A program made the translations under genes and the position numbers. A DNA stretch of 64,000 bases from NCBI RefSeq assembly GCF_019511375.1, contig NZ_JAEUAO010000003.1:310001-374000 (forward strand), given 5' to 3'. Numbering within the stretch: the first letter of the stretch is position 1; every line of letters begins with the position of its first letter. Positions 47,091-55,963 of the stretch are shown here, in pieces. The notes beneath the pieces are model-generated. The model searched no databases and was not told the origin of the DNA. It saw only the letters and a list, made by a program, of their open reading frames with translations. Source of the DNA: Rhizobium herbae. Its GTDB lineage: Bacteria > Pseudomonadota > Alphaproteobacteria > Rhizobiales > Rhizobiaceae.

Positions 47091-47330
47091 TCAATCTGCC
47101 ATAGGCGTCTCGTCGATCTTCGTCCAGATGAGGCTCCATTCATCGCTTCCGCCTTCATTATGAGTGTAATGTCCGTGGTCGGCGATTTCGCCATCCGGCA
47201 AAGCGAAGCCGGGTGGCGCGAGACCGGGGAGGTTGAGAATGCGGAGGACGTCGAACAGTTCCGCAAGTGTTGTAACGTGCTTGATCTCCCCACGACCGCG
47301 ATACTTGATTGTCCAGGCGTAGAACGTCAT
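47091..47330 (-). CDS. Small protein, paralogue of the gene at 14993-15226
   Basis: 79 residues from ATG 47330. Homologous to the 77-residue product at 14993-15226: shared MT-x-YAWT start, VTTLAEL and YTH-x-EGG-x-x-EWSLIWTK end. It lies 13 bases after a DUF1330 gene, so it is likely part of a two-gene operon. Function unknown; the two paralogues sit 32 kb apart. Confidence 0.7.
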   Translation of the reverse strand: MTFYAWTIKYRGRGEIKHVTTLAELFDVLRILNLPGLAPPGFALPDGEIADHGHYTHNEGGSDEWSLIWTKIDETPMAD

Positions 47331-47343
47331 GCGCGCTACTCCC

Positions 47344-47634
47344 TCAAGCAATGCCTTCAAGCGCGATGATCCTCGTCCTGGCACATCGCTCGCGAATGGC
47401 TTTAAGCCGACTGTACTCTGGCGAATTATACCAACCCATCAACGCTGCCATGTCTGGAAACTCGACGACGACCAGGCGGTGCGGCTCCCAGTCGCCTTCG
47501 AGTACCTTGGCTGCGCCGCCGCGCCCCAGGTAGCGACCACCATACCGTTCCTCGGTCGCTGGCACGGCCCGTTTGTACTCTTCGAAGGCTTCGGCATCAA
47601 AGACGTCGACGTCGGCGATGAGGTAAGCGGCCAT
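47344..47634 (-). CDS. DUF1330 family protein
   Basis: 96 residues, AAYLIADVDVFDAEAFEEYK start, then RYLGRGGAAKVLEGDW and VVVEFPDMAALMGWYNSPEY: the DUF1330 dimeric alpha-beta barrel pattern. Such small cytosolic proteins may be stress or monooxygenase-like; no catalytic role is proven. A small gene follows after 13 bases. Confidence 0.88.
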   Translation of the reverse strand: MAAYLIADVDVFDAEAFEEYKRAVPATEERYGGRYLGRGGAAKVLEGDWEPHRLVVVEFPDMAALMGWYNSPEYSRLKAIRERCARTRIIALEGIA

Positions 47635-48065
47635 TGTTGCCCTCCTCGGCCAACACGCTGGGCCAGGAGGCCCGAATTAGTTGCGAGGATCACCCGGGCC
47701 TCGAGTCGTCTTTTTCCACCTGGTGGCAGCGACCCAGGAGGCTTTGGCCTCGGGGAAGGTGATGCCGACTGCGGATCCAAGTGACCCTATGCAAATTAGC
47801 ATCTTCTAATAGGTTGGCAATATGCAAGAACGCTGATGGGCCGCGCCATCGATCAGAGCAGAGTGAGTCATCCATCCAGCGGATTCTGCTTGGCGCTCGG
47901 CGCTTACTCTTCCCCTTGTATTCCTGCAGGCCTTCAGGGCGGGTGACTGAGCGTCCCATCCGCCACGCAGTCTTACCGACGGCTGCTGGGACTGGCCCGT
48001 TCATGACGATCCTTTTGCTGCGTTGCAACATGAACAGTTCTGGGTTACTGTGGCCGAGACCGCGG
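47635..48065. other. Intergenic region without a recognised gene
   Basis: About 430 bases upstream of the dioxygenase-like gene. Frames open here give no domain and have no binding sites. A direct promoter match was not found. Confidence 0.4.
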
Positions 48066-49051
48066 ATGGAAAAAAGGTTCGGTAAGATGCTTGATGCAAG
48101 CACATCCAAACCGAGCGATCTGGAAACCATCGCCCGCAGCGGTGGCACTTTCCGTCGCATGGCTGCGCGCATCCCCACCTATCTTAGGACCTGCGCGAGA
48201 ACCCCGCCTGGCTGCCGATGTTCCTGCTGGCGCGGACGATGGCGTTCCGCAAGGCGCACTGGCTGACCGCCAGACCCGTGCGATCGAGCGCAAGTACTGC
48301 GCCTTCGATGTTCGGTGACCTGAGAGCGGAAGCTGTCGCGGCCGAACTCAGACGAACAGGTATCGCTACCGGTCTTACACTGCCGGCTCCGATTCAAGCG
48401 GAAATCGCCCGCTTCGGCCAGGAAACGCCGTGCTTTGGCAACTTCGATCGCAAGCTTGAGTTTATCGCCAGTGAGCACGCAGATGCCGAGCGACGCTTTG
48501 GCCGCACGATACTGAGCGGTCATCATTTCGAGCGAGTCCAGCAATGTGACGCCGCCTCGGCGGTGCAGCGGGACCCCTTGCTTCTCGAGGTGGCAAGGCA
48601 TTATCTCGGCGGTGAAGCCAAGTTGATCACGACGCGCACATGGTGGAGCTTCCCGACGAAGTCCGCCTCGGAAGCCGATCTCAGCCGCGCCTCGTTCAAG
48701 TTCCATTTCGATCTCGACGATTGGCGGATGTTGAAATTCTTTTTCTACCTCACCGACGTCGATGCCGATGCCGGACCGCATGTCTATGTGCGCGGCAGCC
48801 ACAACCGCCGGCGCATGAAGCATCAATTGACACTGCTCGTTGGCCATCCGGCGGAAGAAGTGCTGGGTTTTTATGGTGAAGACAGCGCCGTCACGCTGAC
48901 CGGCAAGGCTGGCACGGGTTTTGTCGAAGACCCGTTTGGTTTTCATATGGGGACATTGGCGAAACAGTCCCCGCGCCTGATGATGGAGGTCGGGTTTGGC
49001 GTGTCGAAGCCGTCGAAGCGCCGCTATCACGGTGAACCCGTCATCCGCTGA
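48066..49051 (+). pseudogene. PhyH-type Fe(II)/2-oxoglutarate dioxygenase-like gene with a frameshift
   Basis: From ATG 48066 or 48087 the frame reads RSGGTFRRMAARIPTYL and then breaks. After 48188 another frame continues with DLRENPAWLPMFLLARTM. Adding one base near 48186-48188 would join the parts as YLRDLRENPAW. Downstream the protein has a phytanoyl-CoA-dioxygenase-like core: KFHFDLDDWRMLKFFFYLTD (H-x-D metal motif), PHVYVRGSHNRR and a later FGFHMGT His. A shorter form could start at ATG 48218. Either a one-base deletion or a sequencing error explains this. Substrate unknown. Confidence 0.6.
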
Positions 49052-49095
49052 ACTCGGCGGCGACGGAAAGCCGCCGCCGAGCAATTGCGCCGAAA

Positions 49096-49323
49096 CTACC
49101 GTTCAGTGCTGGCCGTTTTCGTGTCGGCCGTAGCACCGTTGTCGCTTCCCGCATTTGTTCCGTCGGTGGTACCTTTGTTCTTTTCCTGACCCCAGCCATT
49201 GTTTCCCTTGGCGGTGGTCTCAGGCGGGCAGTAGTCTCCGGCGTAGGCCACAACGCTCGCGCCGGCAAACAGCATGCCGATGCTGAGAGCGACAGATTGC
49301 ACTAGCTTTCTTGATGTCATCAT
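49096..49323 (-). CDS. Small exported protein
   Basis: 75 residues from ATG 49323, with AAGGAGG just upstream. A Sec signal peptide (SRKLVQSVALSIGMLFAG, ending AYAG) is followed by a 45-residue polar, Gly/Asn/Thr/Lys-rich tail without known motifs. Likely periplasmic and disordered. Similar short secreted proteins are common in rhizobia; function unknown. Confidence 0.7.
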   Translation of the reverse strand: MMTSRKLVQSVALSIGMLFAGASVVAYAGDYCPPETTAKGNNGWGQEKNKGTTDGTNAGSDNGATADTKTASTER

Positions 49324-49767
49324 GACCTCCTTGTCACAAACGTGAGCACAAGACCATGAGCTTACCGGGCAGCAATGTCATGTCGGCGCTTGGGAGGTTT
49401 GGCTTGGCTGGACGAGGTAGAAATGATTTGAACCTCGTCCATTCGACGTACACTAAGACGCCGGTGCGCAGTGCAGGGCATTGTCCTGGCGTTCTGCACC
49501 GCCCCCAAGGGTAGAGCGTCGGAGCGTTTCCGCGCGCCGGCCGTTTGACATTGTGCTATGGACGAAGTTCTGGAGCAGAACGCGCGCATCGATTGATGGG
49601 GGCTCAATTAGGCCGCGAATTTCTCCTAACGAAAACAATGAAAAATTGTGTAGGGCCTAAGGTCGCTCACAGCCCAGTCTTCGTCGTGAACAAAACTGAC
49701 CATGAAGAGACGCATGTCTCGCAGGCAAAGCAGCCTCGCCCTCGATTGTCCGCCGAGTGGTCAAGCC
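49324..49767. other. 444-base intergenic region
   Basis: Between the small exported gene and the stop of the cyclase/ATPase gene. Short open frames on both strands show no recognisable domain; no promoter or hairpin was identified. Confidence 0.4.
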
Positions 49768-52413
49768 CTAAGCCGCAACGGAGGCGCGGCACGACGCAAG
49801 TACCTCGTCCCATTGGCGATCGGCCCCCATTTCGCTTAGACGCGTGAAGCGTTCGTTGCCCGACGCTTTGCGGACCGCAGACACGATTCTTTGAAAATCA
49901 GCGTCATCTGTCGGCTCAAACCGAACTCCTAGCCGCGCGAGGCGACCGTTCACAGCCCCGATGATTTCTGCAGAACCGTCCCAATCCTCTTTCACCGCGA
50001 GCACTCCGCTGATCGCTGCAATCGCGAGGTTCACCACCATTGGATAGTCATATCTCTCGCCGATGGCCAAGGCCTGGCGAGCGAGCGCTGCAGCGCTCCT
50101 CCAGTCACCGTTGTGCAGTCTAAAATGGGCAAGGTTTTGCAACAGGTGGCCAGGCCAATAGGTGTCACCCAGTTCCTCGAGCAGTTTGAGAGCATCAAGA
50201 TAGTAGGCTTCAGCAGCCGCCTCGTCCCCCTCGGCGCGTGTCCCTTCCCCAATTGCAATCAGTGCAAGCACGGTTCCATAGTCATCGCCAATGAGCCTTG
50301 ACAGTTCCAATGACTGCGCGATCAACATGCCCCCTGCCTCGGGGTCGCCCGAGGTAGCTTGCGCGATGCCGGCAACAATTCCGGCACTTGCGATGCCCGG
50401 CTTGTTCTCCAGCTCGCAGTAAATCCGGTGACTTTCAACACCATATTCACGGGCTGTTTCGGGATTACCGGACATGTATTGGATCAATGCGGCTGAGTTC
50501 AAAATTCCCGCCAGCGGCTCCGGCTCACCCGTGGTGCGCGCGTGCTCCAAAGCCTTATCCGACCATGTTCTCGCTTCCGAAAACTGGCCTCTTGATATCC
50601 AAAGCCACTTCAGCGCCTCCATGAGCCTGGCGGATTGCAAGGCGCTGGATTGCCTCATGCACCAATCAAGTGCCACGCGAATGTTTCCGGCTTCCTGCAT
50701 CAGATGCTCGACAAAGTCGCGCTGATTAAACCGCATCACGTTTGGCGCGGCTGATAGAACAAGGTCGGTAAAATAATCCGCCTGACGAGTCCGCATAGTG
50801 TCGTACTCGCCCGACTCCCGCAGTTTATCGAGCGCAAAATCGCGAAGCGTATCCAGCATGTTGAGGCGCGGCTGGCCCAGCGCCGTCTTTCTGAACAGCA
50901 GGCTCTTGTCCAGAAGAGCTTCCACGGCGTCGACCACGTCGGCATCGTGGTTGAACAAGGATTCGATGGCATGGAGATCGAACCCGCCATTTAACACAGC
51001 CGACGCGTAAAAAACCCGACGCTGATTTTCTGTCAGGAGACGGTCGCTCCATCCGATCATCAGACGAAGCGTGCGGTGACGGGGGTCGATATCCCGCGCC
51101 TTGCTCCGAAGGTCTTGCGTTGAGGTTCGAAGCCGCTCCTCCAGCTCTGCTAGGCCCAGGAGCCCCACATGCGAGGCTGCCAGTTCAAGCGCCAGCGGTA
51201 GCCCATCAAGTCGCCGGCATATCCTGGAGACCAAACCTGCTGTGTCATCTCCCAATCTGAAATCTGGCCGTTCGCGATGCACGAAATACTCAAAGAGCTG
51301 CGCGGATGGGTTCTCTTCGATTTGATCGAAGCCCGCCCCTTCATCGGGAGGGCTGAGTGGAGGCACGGCAAATTCGATCTCGGAGCGCAATTTGAGCGGC
51401 TCACGGCTGGTGGTCACAATGGTGACAGCCGGGCATCGCCTGAGGATGGTGTTTATGACAGGTGCACCTTCGACAAGGTGCTCGAACGTGTCGAGTATTA
51501 ACAACACCTCAGCACCGCCGAGCGCGTTGCACACCGTTTCTATGGCGGAGATGCCGGGTACCTCCTGCAGACCAACGGCCTTGCAGATCTCCGAACCGAT
51601 CAGATCCGGACTGTCAATTTCCTGCAACTGCACGAAGAACACTCCCCGTGAAAAGGAGCTTAATACTGATCTGCCAACGTGGATCGCCAAGCTGGTCTTG
51701 CCCACACCCCCGGCACCCGTCAGCGTGACGAATCGGCTCTGCTTATCTGCAATGATGCGCCCGAGCCGTTCCATTTCGGAGCGTCGACCATAGAGAACGG
51801 ACACATCGGATGGGAGGTTCGTGCGATTCGCCCCAATAGATGAGACGGGTGCAAAATCGCTTTGCAATCCCGGGATCACCAGATCGAACAGCGCTTCCGG
51901 ATATCGAAGGTCCTTGAGGCGATGAAATCCGAGATCGCGTATTTCTACATTCGCCCCGATAGGGCCTTCTGCTATCGCATCGCGGACCACATTCGAAATG
52001 ACGATCTGCCCCCCGTGCGCCACGGAGGCGATCCGAGCCGCGCGATGCACCTCTATCCCGGTGATGGCAGTGTCGTGTCTTCTCACCTTTCCGGAATGCA
52101 GCCCCATCCGGACCAGAGGCTTGCATCCTTGAGCCCATTCCTCTTTCGTCAGCGCATATTGCGCGTCAATCGCTGCCTGAACCCCCTGGGTGGAGCCAGG
52201 AAAGAGCGCGAACACAGAATCTCCCACCACGTTTATTTCTTCGCCACCGTAAGAGTAGATGGCGTTGCGCAAGAGCTCATTGTGCCGAAGGAGCATCTCA
52301 TCGTAGAGATCGGGATAAGAATCCACCAGATTTGTCGACCCCTCGATGTCGGTAAAGAGCATGCAAACGCTGTCGTCTGTTGGTTGAGGCCGGCTTTCTA
52401 TTTGGGTTTCCAC
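49768..52413 (-). CDS. Cyclase-domain / NB-ARC-like ATPase / TPR regulatory protein
   Basis: 881 residues from GTG 52413 (GGGAGG seven bases upstream), overlapping the TfuA stop by 16 bases. Domain order: class III adenylyl/guanylyl cyclase-like domain (~15-200; LFTDIEGST with metal Asp22, VVGDSVFALF with Asp65). Then an AAA/NB-ARC-type ATPase (P-loop LTGAGGVGKTSLA). Then TPR-rich helices to the end. The usual purine-binding Lys is Asn61, and the transition-state Asn is His123 (EVHRAARIAS), so cyclase activity may be lost or altered. Similar proteins act as LuxR/AfsR-type signal sensors. Being in the RiPP operon, it may sense the peptide or control its making. Confidence 0.85.
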   Translation of the reverse strand: METQIESRPQPTDDSVCMLFTDIEGSTNLVDSYPDLYDEMLLRHNELLRNAIYSYGGEEINVVGDSVFALFPGSTQGVQAAIDAQYALTKEEWAQGCKPLVRMGLHSGKVRRHDTAITGIEVHRAARIASVAHGGQIVISNVVRDAIAEGPIGANVEIRDLGFHRLKDLRYPEALFDLVIPGLQSDFAPVSSIGANRTNLPSDVSVLYGRRSEMERLGRIIADKQSRFVTLTGAGGVGKTSLAIHVGRSVLSSFSRGVFFVQLQEIDSPDLIGSEICKAVGLQEVPGISAIETVCNALGGAEVLLILDTFEHLVEGAPVINTILRRCPAVTIVTTSREPLKLRSEIEFAVPPLSPPDEGAGFDQIEENPSAQLFEYFVHRERPDFRLGDDTAGLVSRICRRLDGLPLALELAASHVGLLGLAELEERLRTSTQDLRSKARDIDPRHRTLRLMIGWSDRLLTENQRRVFYASAVLNGGFDLHAIESLFNHDADVVDAVEALLDKSLLFRKTALGQPRLNMLDTLRDFALDKLRESGEYDTMRTRQADYFTDLVLSAAPNVMRFNQRDFVEHLMQEAGNIRVALDWCMRQSSALQSARLMEALKWLWISRGQFSEARTWSDKALEHARTTGEPEPLAGILNSAALIQYMSGNPETAREYGVESHRIYCELENKPGIASAGIVAGIAQATSGDPEAGGMLIAQSLELSRLIGDDYGTVLALIAIGEGTRAEGDEAAAEAYYLDALKLLEELGDTYWPGHLLQNLAHFRLHNGDWRSAAALARQALAIGERYDYPMVVNLAIAAISGVLAVKEDWDGSAEIIGAVNGRLARLGVRFEPTDDADFQRIVSAVRKASGNERFTRLSEMGADRQWDEVLASCRASVAA

Positions 52414-53588
52414 AACAACACCTCCCTCGGAGTTGCCGCCTGACCGTGTCCGAACAGAAAAGTACGTCGAACACACTTGGTCAGAGCTAGTTGGGTGCGA
52501 TGTATGCTTAGCCGTTCTGCGTACGACGGGTCGTTTCCTATGCTTATGAGGAGCTCATTCCATGAACCGACACCATGAGCGTTTACCAACTGAAGTTCGG
52601 CCTGCCGGAGGTCCTCGATACTGGGGTGAACGCCACATCGCCGAGCCTCGGAGATGGCCCTCCTGAAGACGTCGAACCTCATCAGTTCTGCCTCTAGCTC
52701 GCCCAAGCCGTCAAGAATATTCCAAACTGATGAGATCGGCGCCACCAATTCGCCGTTGCGCCTGGTAATTTCACTGTGCAACCATCTGTATGCCTTGCCT
52801 GAGCAGCAAAGCCATTCGACGAATTCAGGCTCAATTTGTTGCCGACCACCACCACCCAGCGGGTCTGCAGGTCTCTCCCTTCCATCGCCCAAGAGTCCAA
52901 ACAGCTGAGATGAACTGGATCGGCGGAGCGGTGCTTTACAGGCCTTTCGCATTTTCGAGACCCGCTTTGCAGCCAGAACAGCGTCGGCGCGCTTTATGTC
53001 TATCGCGCTTAAGAAGTTGAGAATCTCGCTGGAGGGAGCACACCCCGCCCCCTGATAGGCGCGCGGCCAAGTCCGCAGAGTAAAATGAAGCGATTGAGCC
53101 GCCGAAATAATTTTCTCAGCATCGAGCGCCCTCACGAGACCTTTCCTGGTCGCCCGTCGCAGAGCGATCCGCATGTTGATCAATGGTTCTGTAAGCGGCG
53201 GAAAGGGCAAGTCCTCGCGGAACAGGACTGCCACTTCGTCCTCGGCGGATATGACCCGATCCTTGAAGAGTCGAAATATGATCCCCGCGCCATGCGCACC
53301 CGCCGGAAAGCAATCCGCGGCTCGCAACGCGCCCATGCTGGAGGCGCCAACCACAACCGCCCCATCCCGGACAACATCAACGACCTCGCGTGGCGAAATG
53401 GAAAGGACATTGCCAAATGCGCCGTCGATGATCAAAAAGAACTCGTGCTTCAGGATACGATAAGCATAAAGGTCCCCTCGCCTCGCTGGAGGTCTTATGA
53501 TCGCGTCAGGCAAAATGGACAGGATATCTGAAGCGGGGGCGCTTGGGCCCAAAAATACGACCGGCGGCATCCGCATCGTCGCGGTCAT
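52398..53588 (-). CDS. TfuA-like protein
   Basis: 396 residues. The N-terminal half matches the TfuA family: VVFLGPSAPASDILSILPDA, RPPARRGDLYAYRIL, GASSMGALRAADCFPAG and ISAEDEVAVLFRED. TfuA was named from trifolitoxin production in Rhizobium; in thioviridamide and methanogen methyl-CoM-reductase systems TfuA works with YcaO to install a thioamide by delivering sulfur. The start overlaps the YcaO stop by one base (TAATG). The C-terminal ~190 residues are less conserved and may bind peptide or partner. Confidence 0.9.
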   Translation of the reverse strand: MTATMRMPPVVFLGPSAPASDILSILPDAIIRPPARRGDLYAYRILKHEFFLIIDGAFGNVLSISPREVVDVVRDGAVVVGASSMGALRAADCFPAGAHGAGIIFRLFKDRVISAEDEVAVLFREDLPFPPLTEPLINMRIALRRATRKGLVRALDAEKIISAAQSLHFTLRTWPRAYQGAGCAPSSEILNFLSAIDIKRADAVLAAKRVSKMRKACKAPLRRSSSSQLFGLLGDGRERPADPLGGGGRQQIEPEFVEWLCCSGKAYRWLHSEITRRNGELVAPISSVWNILDGLGELEAELMRFDVFRRAISEARRCGVHPSIEDLRQAELQLVNAHGVGSWNELLISIGNDPSYAERLSIHRTQLALTKCVRRTFLFGHGQAATPREVLLWKPK

Positions 53589-54817
53589 TACAACAGGTGC
53601 CTTGCACTTCGCCAGCCGACACGACAGTGGTCTATGGTAAAAAGCGAAAGACCGGGGACGCGCACTCTTACAACAGGCAGGCCCAAGGATTTCCGGCTCA
53701 TGTCGATTACGATGACCTGCGTCAGCCCTATGGACTTTAGCCTCTCTATTATAAATTGCAGTTCTGTCTCGAGGTCCGGCAAGTTTGTGTCAGGAATTGT
53801 GGAGAAGTCATGCTCCGCCCCGGAATTCCAAGACGTGTGTTCGGTATTCCGCCGCGAGGCTGGCACCTGATTGTAAGAGTCACGGGCACCGTGAATTACC
53901 CCGAGCCGTGATTGGAATGATTCGAGGATAGCATGTGTAACGGCGGCTCCGGCCAGAAGGTCGGCGCCCCAACCCTCCACGACGAGCGGCATAGGCCCGG
54001 CGGCACCGCAGAAGAATGGATCTATCAGCGTGCTCGAGATGACTGGAATCCCAAGGTCGGTCGTCAGATCTTCCAGTATGATTTTCAGGTTTGCTTTTTG
54101 GGCACGCTCCGCCAGCGCCTTGGGTATGGGAGGAAGTGAGCCCAGATCAATCCTGCGCCGACCAGGCCCGGCGTCCCCTTCACGTCCATATTGTTGGAAG
54201 AAGTGATGCTGACTGACAGCATCCCGTTCGATAACCTCCAGAATTGCGCTGCGCACCGCCCGGCCACGAGTGAACCCGCCAGCCAAGCCATTGGTATCGA
54301 CCTGGTCCAGTATGCCTTCCTTTCCAGGAGACCTCGCCAGGTCGGCCAGAACCCAAATCGGAAGCGCGCTGACCAGTTCCCAACCCTCGACCCAATCAAA
54401 CGGGGAATCCGGACGATAGCTGGTCAGCGGTGGAAGATCGAAGAACAGTGGATCCGCAACCCTGGAACCCGTGGACGTCAACTCGATATAAGTGGCATGC
54501 CGAGACTCGCTCTCCAGCTCCTCTGCGGACACCCTCTCGACAGCCTCCATCACGGCGCTGACGCGAGCCGTTTCCTCGTTCAGCCCCTTTCCCAGATGAG
54601 TGGTCAAGTCCCTTGCCAAGGGAGTGACCGCCGCAAACACAGGAGTGCCCAGGACGTCGAGCGATGTGATATCGGCAATGCGCGTTACTGGGACTTGATC
54701 CGTTGTTGTTTTGAGGAACAGCTTGCGTTTGGCCTCTTCCAAGGCGCTACGCCCCTCGTTGCGTCGGTCGTACAGCGGCCAGCGGTCCAGCATGCTGGGC
54801 GACGCTTCAGAACCCAC
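53588..54817 (-). CDS. YcaO-domain peptide-backbone-modifying enzyme
   Basis: 409 residues from GTG 54817 (ATG 54793 is an alternative). The three ATP-binding motifs of YcaO proteins are complete: SAVMEAVER (87-95), SAILEVIER (190-198) and HAILESFQSR (295-304). YcaO enzymes phosphorylate a backbone amide and promote attack by Cys/Ser/Thr side chains or by external sulfide. No fused C/ocin-ThiF domain is present; a TfuA partner is next, so thioamidation is the leading guess. Its start overlaps the stop of the small precursor gene by 11 bases, indicating coupled translation. Confidence 0.92.
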   Translation of the reverse strand: MGSEASPSMLDRWPLYDRRNEGRSALEEAKRKLFLKTTTDQVPVTRIADITSLDVLGTPVFAAVTPLARDLTTHLGKGLNEETARVSAVMEAVERVSAEELESESRHATYIELTSTGSRVADPLFFDLPPLTSYRPDSPFDWVEGWELVSALPIWVLADLARSPGKEGILDQVDTNGLAGGFTRGRAVRSAILEVIERDAVSQHHFFQQYGREGDAGPGRRRIDLGSLPPIPKALAERAQKANLKIILEDLTTDLGIPVISSTLIDPFFCGAAGPMPLVVEGWGADLLAGAAVTHAILESFQSRLGVIHGARDSYNQVPASRRNTEHTSWNSGAEHDFSTIPDTNLPDLETELQFIIERLKSIGLTQVIVIDMSRKSLGLPVVRVRVPGLSLFTIDHCRVGWRSARHLL

Positions 54818-55010
54818 AGATGACCTGGTGGTTCTGGTTGAGATATATATGGGACCCGGTTTTTTGACTAAGGTTTACAAGAACCGCGATTTCATCATCG
54901 GTCAGGTTTTCGATCGCGTCATACACCACCTTCGGGAGCATATTCTCGTCCACGTCGGGAATGACATTTGAATTCTTCAGCTTGTCGAAATTTGACTGGA
55001 AGCCCGGCAT
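54807..55010 (-). CDS. Candidate RiPP precursor peptide
   Basis: 67 residues from ATG 55010, with GAGGAG at good spacing. N-terminal part: PGFQSNFDKLKNSN, then acidic helix DAIENLTDDEIAVLVNL, which looks like a leader recognition helix. After SQKTG the C-terminus is SHIYLNQNHQVICGF, short, with one Cys, aromatic and amide residues, suited as a core peptide. The position fits a precursor: first in an operon, immediately overlapping YcaO. No similar precursor family is recognised (it does not look like the trifolitoxin precursor TfxA). Processing site and modified residues are inferred. Confidence 0.75.
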   Translation of the reverse strand: MPGFQSNFDKLKNSNVIPDVDENMLPKVVYDAIENLTDDEIAVLVNLSQKTGSHIYLNQNHQVICGF

Positions 55011-55098
55011 TGTGATCTCCTCAGGCTCTGAACAATTTTTCGATGCTTGCAAGATTGCCGTCAGCGATCTGGGAATCATGAACCGCTGGCCTTCAGTA

Positions 55099-55128
55099 AT
55101 AATATGTTGGTGGCTCCATACCTGTCCA
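55099..55128 (-). promoter_or_regulatory. Sigma-70-type promoter of the RiPP operon
   Basis: On the minus strand TGGACA (complement of 55123-55128), 18-base spacer, TATTAT (complement of 55099-55104). Each hexamer differs by one base from consensus. Leader about 80 bases to the precursor ATG. Confidence 0.55.
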
Positions 55129-55168
55129 GTAATACTAAAGAGGTACGTGGCTGCTAACTGGGCCGAAC

Positions 55169-55196
55169 TTGAATAGTATCCACAATGAGCTAAGAT
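55169..55196 (+). promoter_or_regulatory. Weak promoter-like site for the divergent diiron-protein gene
   Basis: TTGAAT at 55169-55174, 16 bases, TAAGAT at 55191-55196, about 40 bases before the start codon. Each hexamer has four matches to the consensus. Confidence 0.35.
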
Positions 55197-55234
55197 TTTC
55201 CGATTTGGTTTGTTGGTAGGTGGTTGGTGTCTCT

Positions 55235-55939
55235 ATGGATATGCTTGAAAGACAATCGAATAGTGACTTTGTGAGGGGCAGAATAGAGCTCTGCTTGCCA
55301 GCTCTTAGGGCGGCCTTCGGCGACCTTTGGCGAACCGAACCTCACCGGGAAATGACGATTGCTTTCTTGGTCTTGCTTCATCAAATCATGCGGGCGTCGG
55401 TTCCCCTAATGCAATGCGCAGCTGAGCGGTGCGATCAGCTCGAGGGAGCCGATAAGTCTGCCGCGTTGCTGGGAGGATATTATCGGCATCATATTTCCGA
55501 GGAGCTGCACCACGATACTTGGGCACTTGAGGACCTGAAGGCTGCCGGATGCGATCCTGGGCGAATTCTGTCCATTACCCCTTCAGTTGAAGTGGCGCGA
55601 TTGGTCGGCACCCAGTACTATTGGGTTCATCACCATCACCCTCTCATGCTACTCGGATACATTGCAGTTCTCGAAGCTTTTCCTCCTGCGGACAGTAAAA
55701 TTGATGAGATTCGGAACCGTTCTGGCTTGCCGGACTCAACGTTCAGGACTTTGAGAATTCATGGAGACCTTGATCCAACCCATAGTGCCGAGATCGATCA
55801 GACTTTTAATATGCTGCCGTTGGATGAGAAACACCTTGAAATGGTCGGCTTGAGCGTGCTCCACAGCTGCGAGGCACTCGCAGCCAGCGTGCGAGCCCTG
55901 CGACCGCTCGACCTGTCTGGCGCGTCGCCATTCGGCTGA
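55235..55939 (+). CDS. Heme-oxygenase-like diiron protein (iron-containing redox enzyme family)
   Basis: 234 residues from ATG 55235; GTG 55220 is possible. All-helical TenA/PqqC-like fold with clustered ligand candidates: YYRHHISEELHHDTW (82-96), YYWVHHHHPLMLLGYIAVLE (128-147) and HGDLDPTHSAEID (176-188). The HxxEExxH(H)D and HxxxD patterns fit the heme-oxygenase-like diiron oxygenase/oxidase superfamily (UndA, SznF relatives). It is transcribed divergently from the precursor-YcaO-TfuA operon across ~220 lower-GC bases, so it is probably part of the same system and may oxidise the peptide, for example by desaturation, hydroxylation or backbone cleavage. Confidence 0.8.
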   Translation: MDMLERQSNSDFVRGRIELCLPALRAAFGDLWRTEPHREMTIAFLVLLHQIMRASVPLMQCAAERCDQLEGADKSAALLGGYYRHHISEELHHDTWALEDLKAAGCDPGRILSITPSVEVARLVGTQYYWVHHHHPLMLLGYIAVLEAFPPADSKIDEIRNRSGLPDSTFRTLRIHGDLDPTHSAEIDQTFNMLPLDEKHLEMVGLSVLHSCEALAASVRALRPLDLSGASPFG

Positions 55940-55963
55940 GTGCGCAACAATGCAGGCGCTCTG

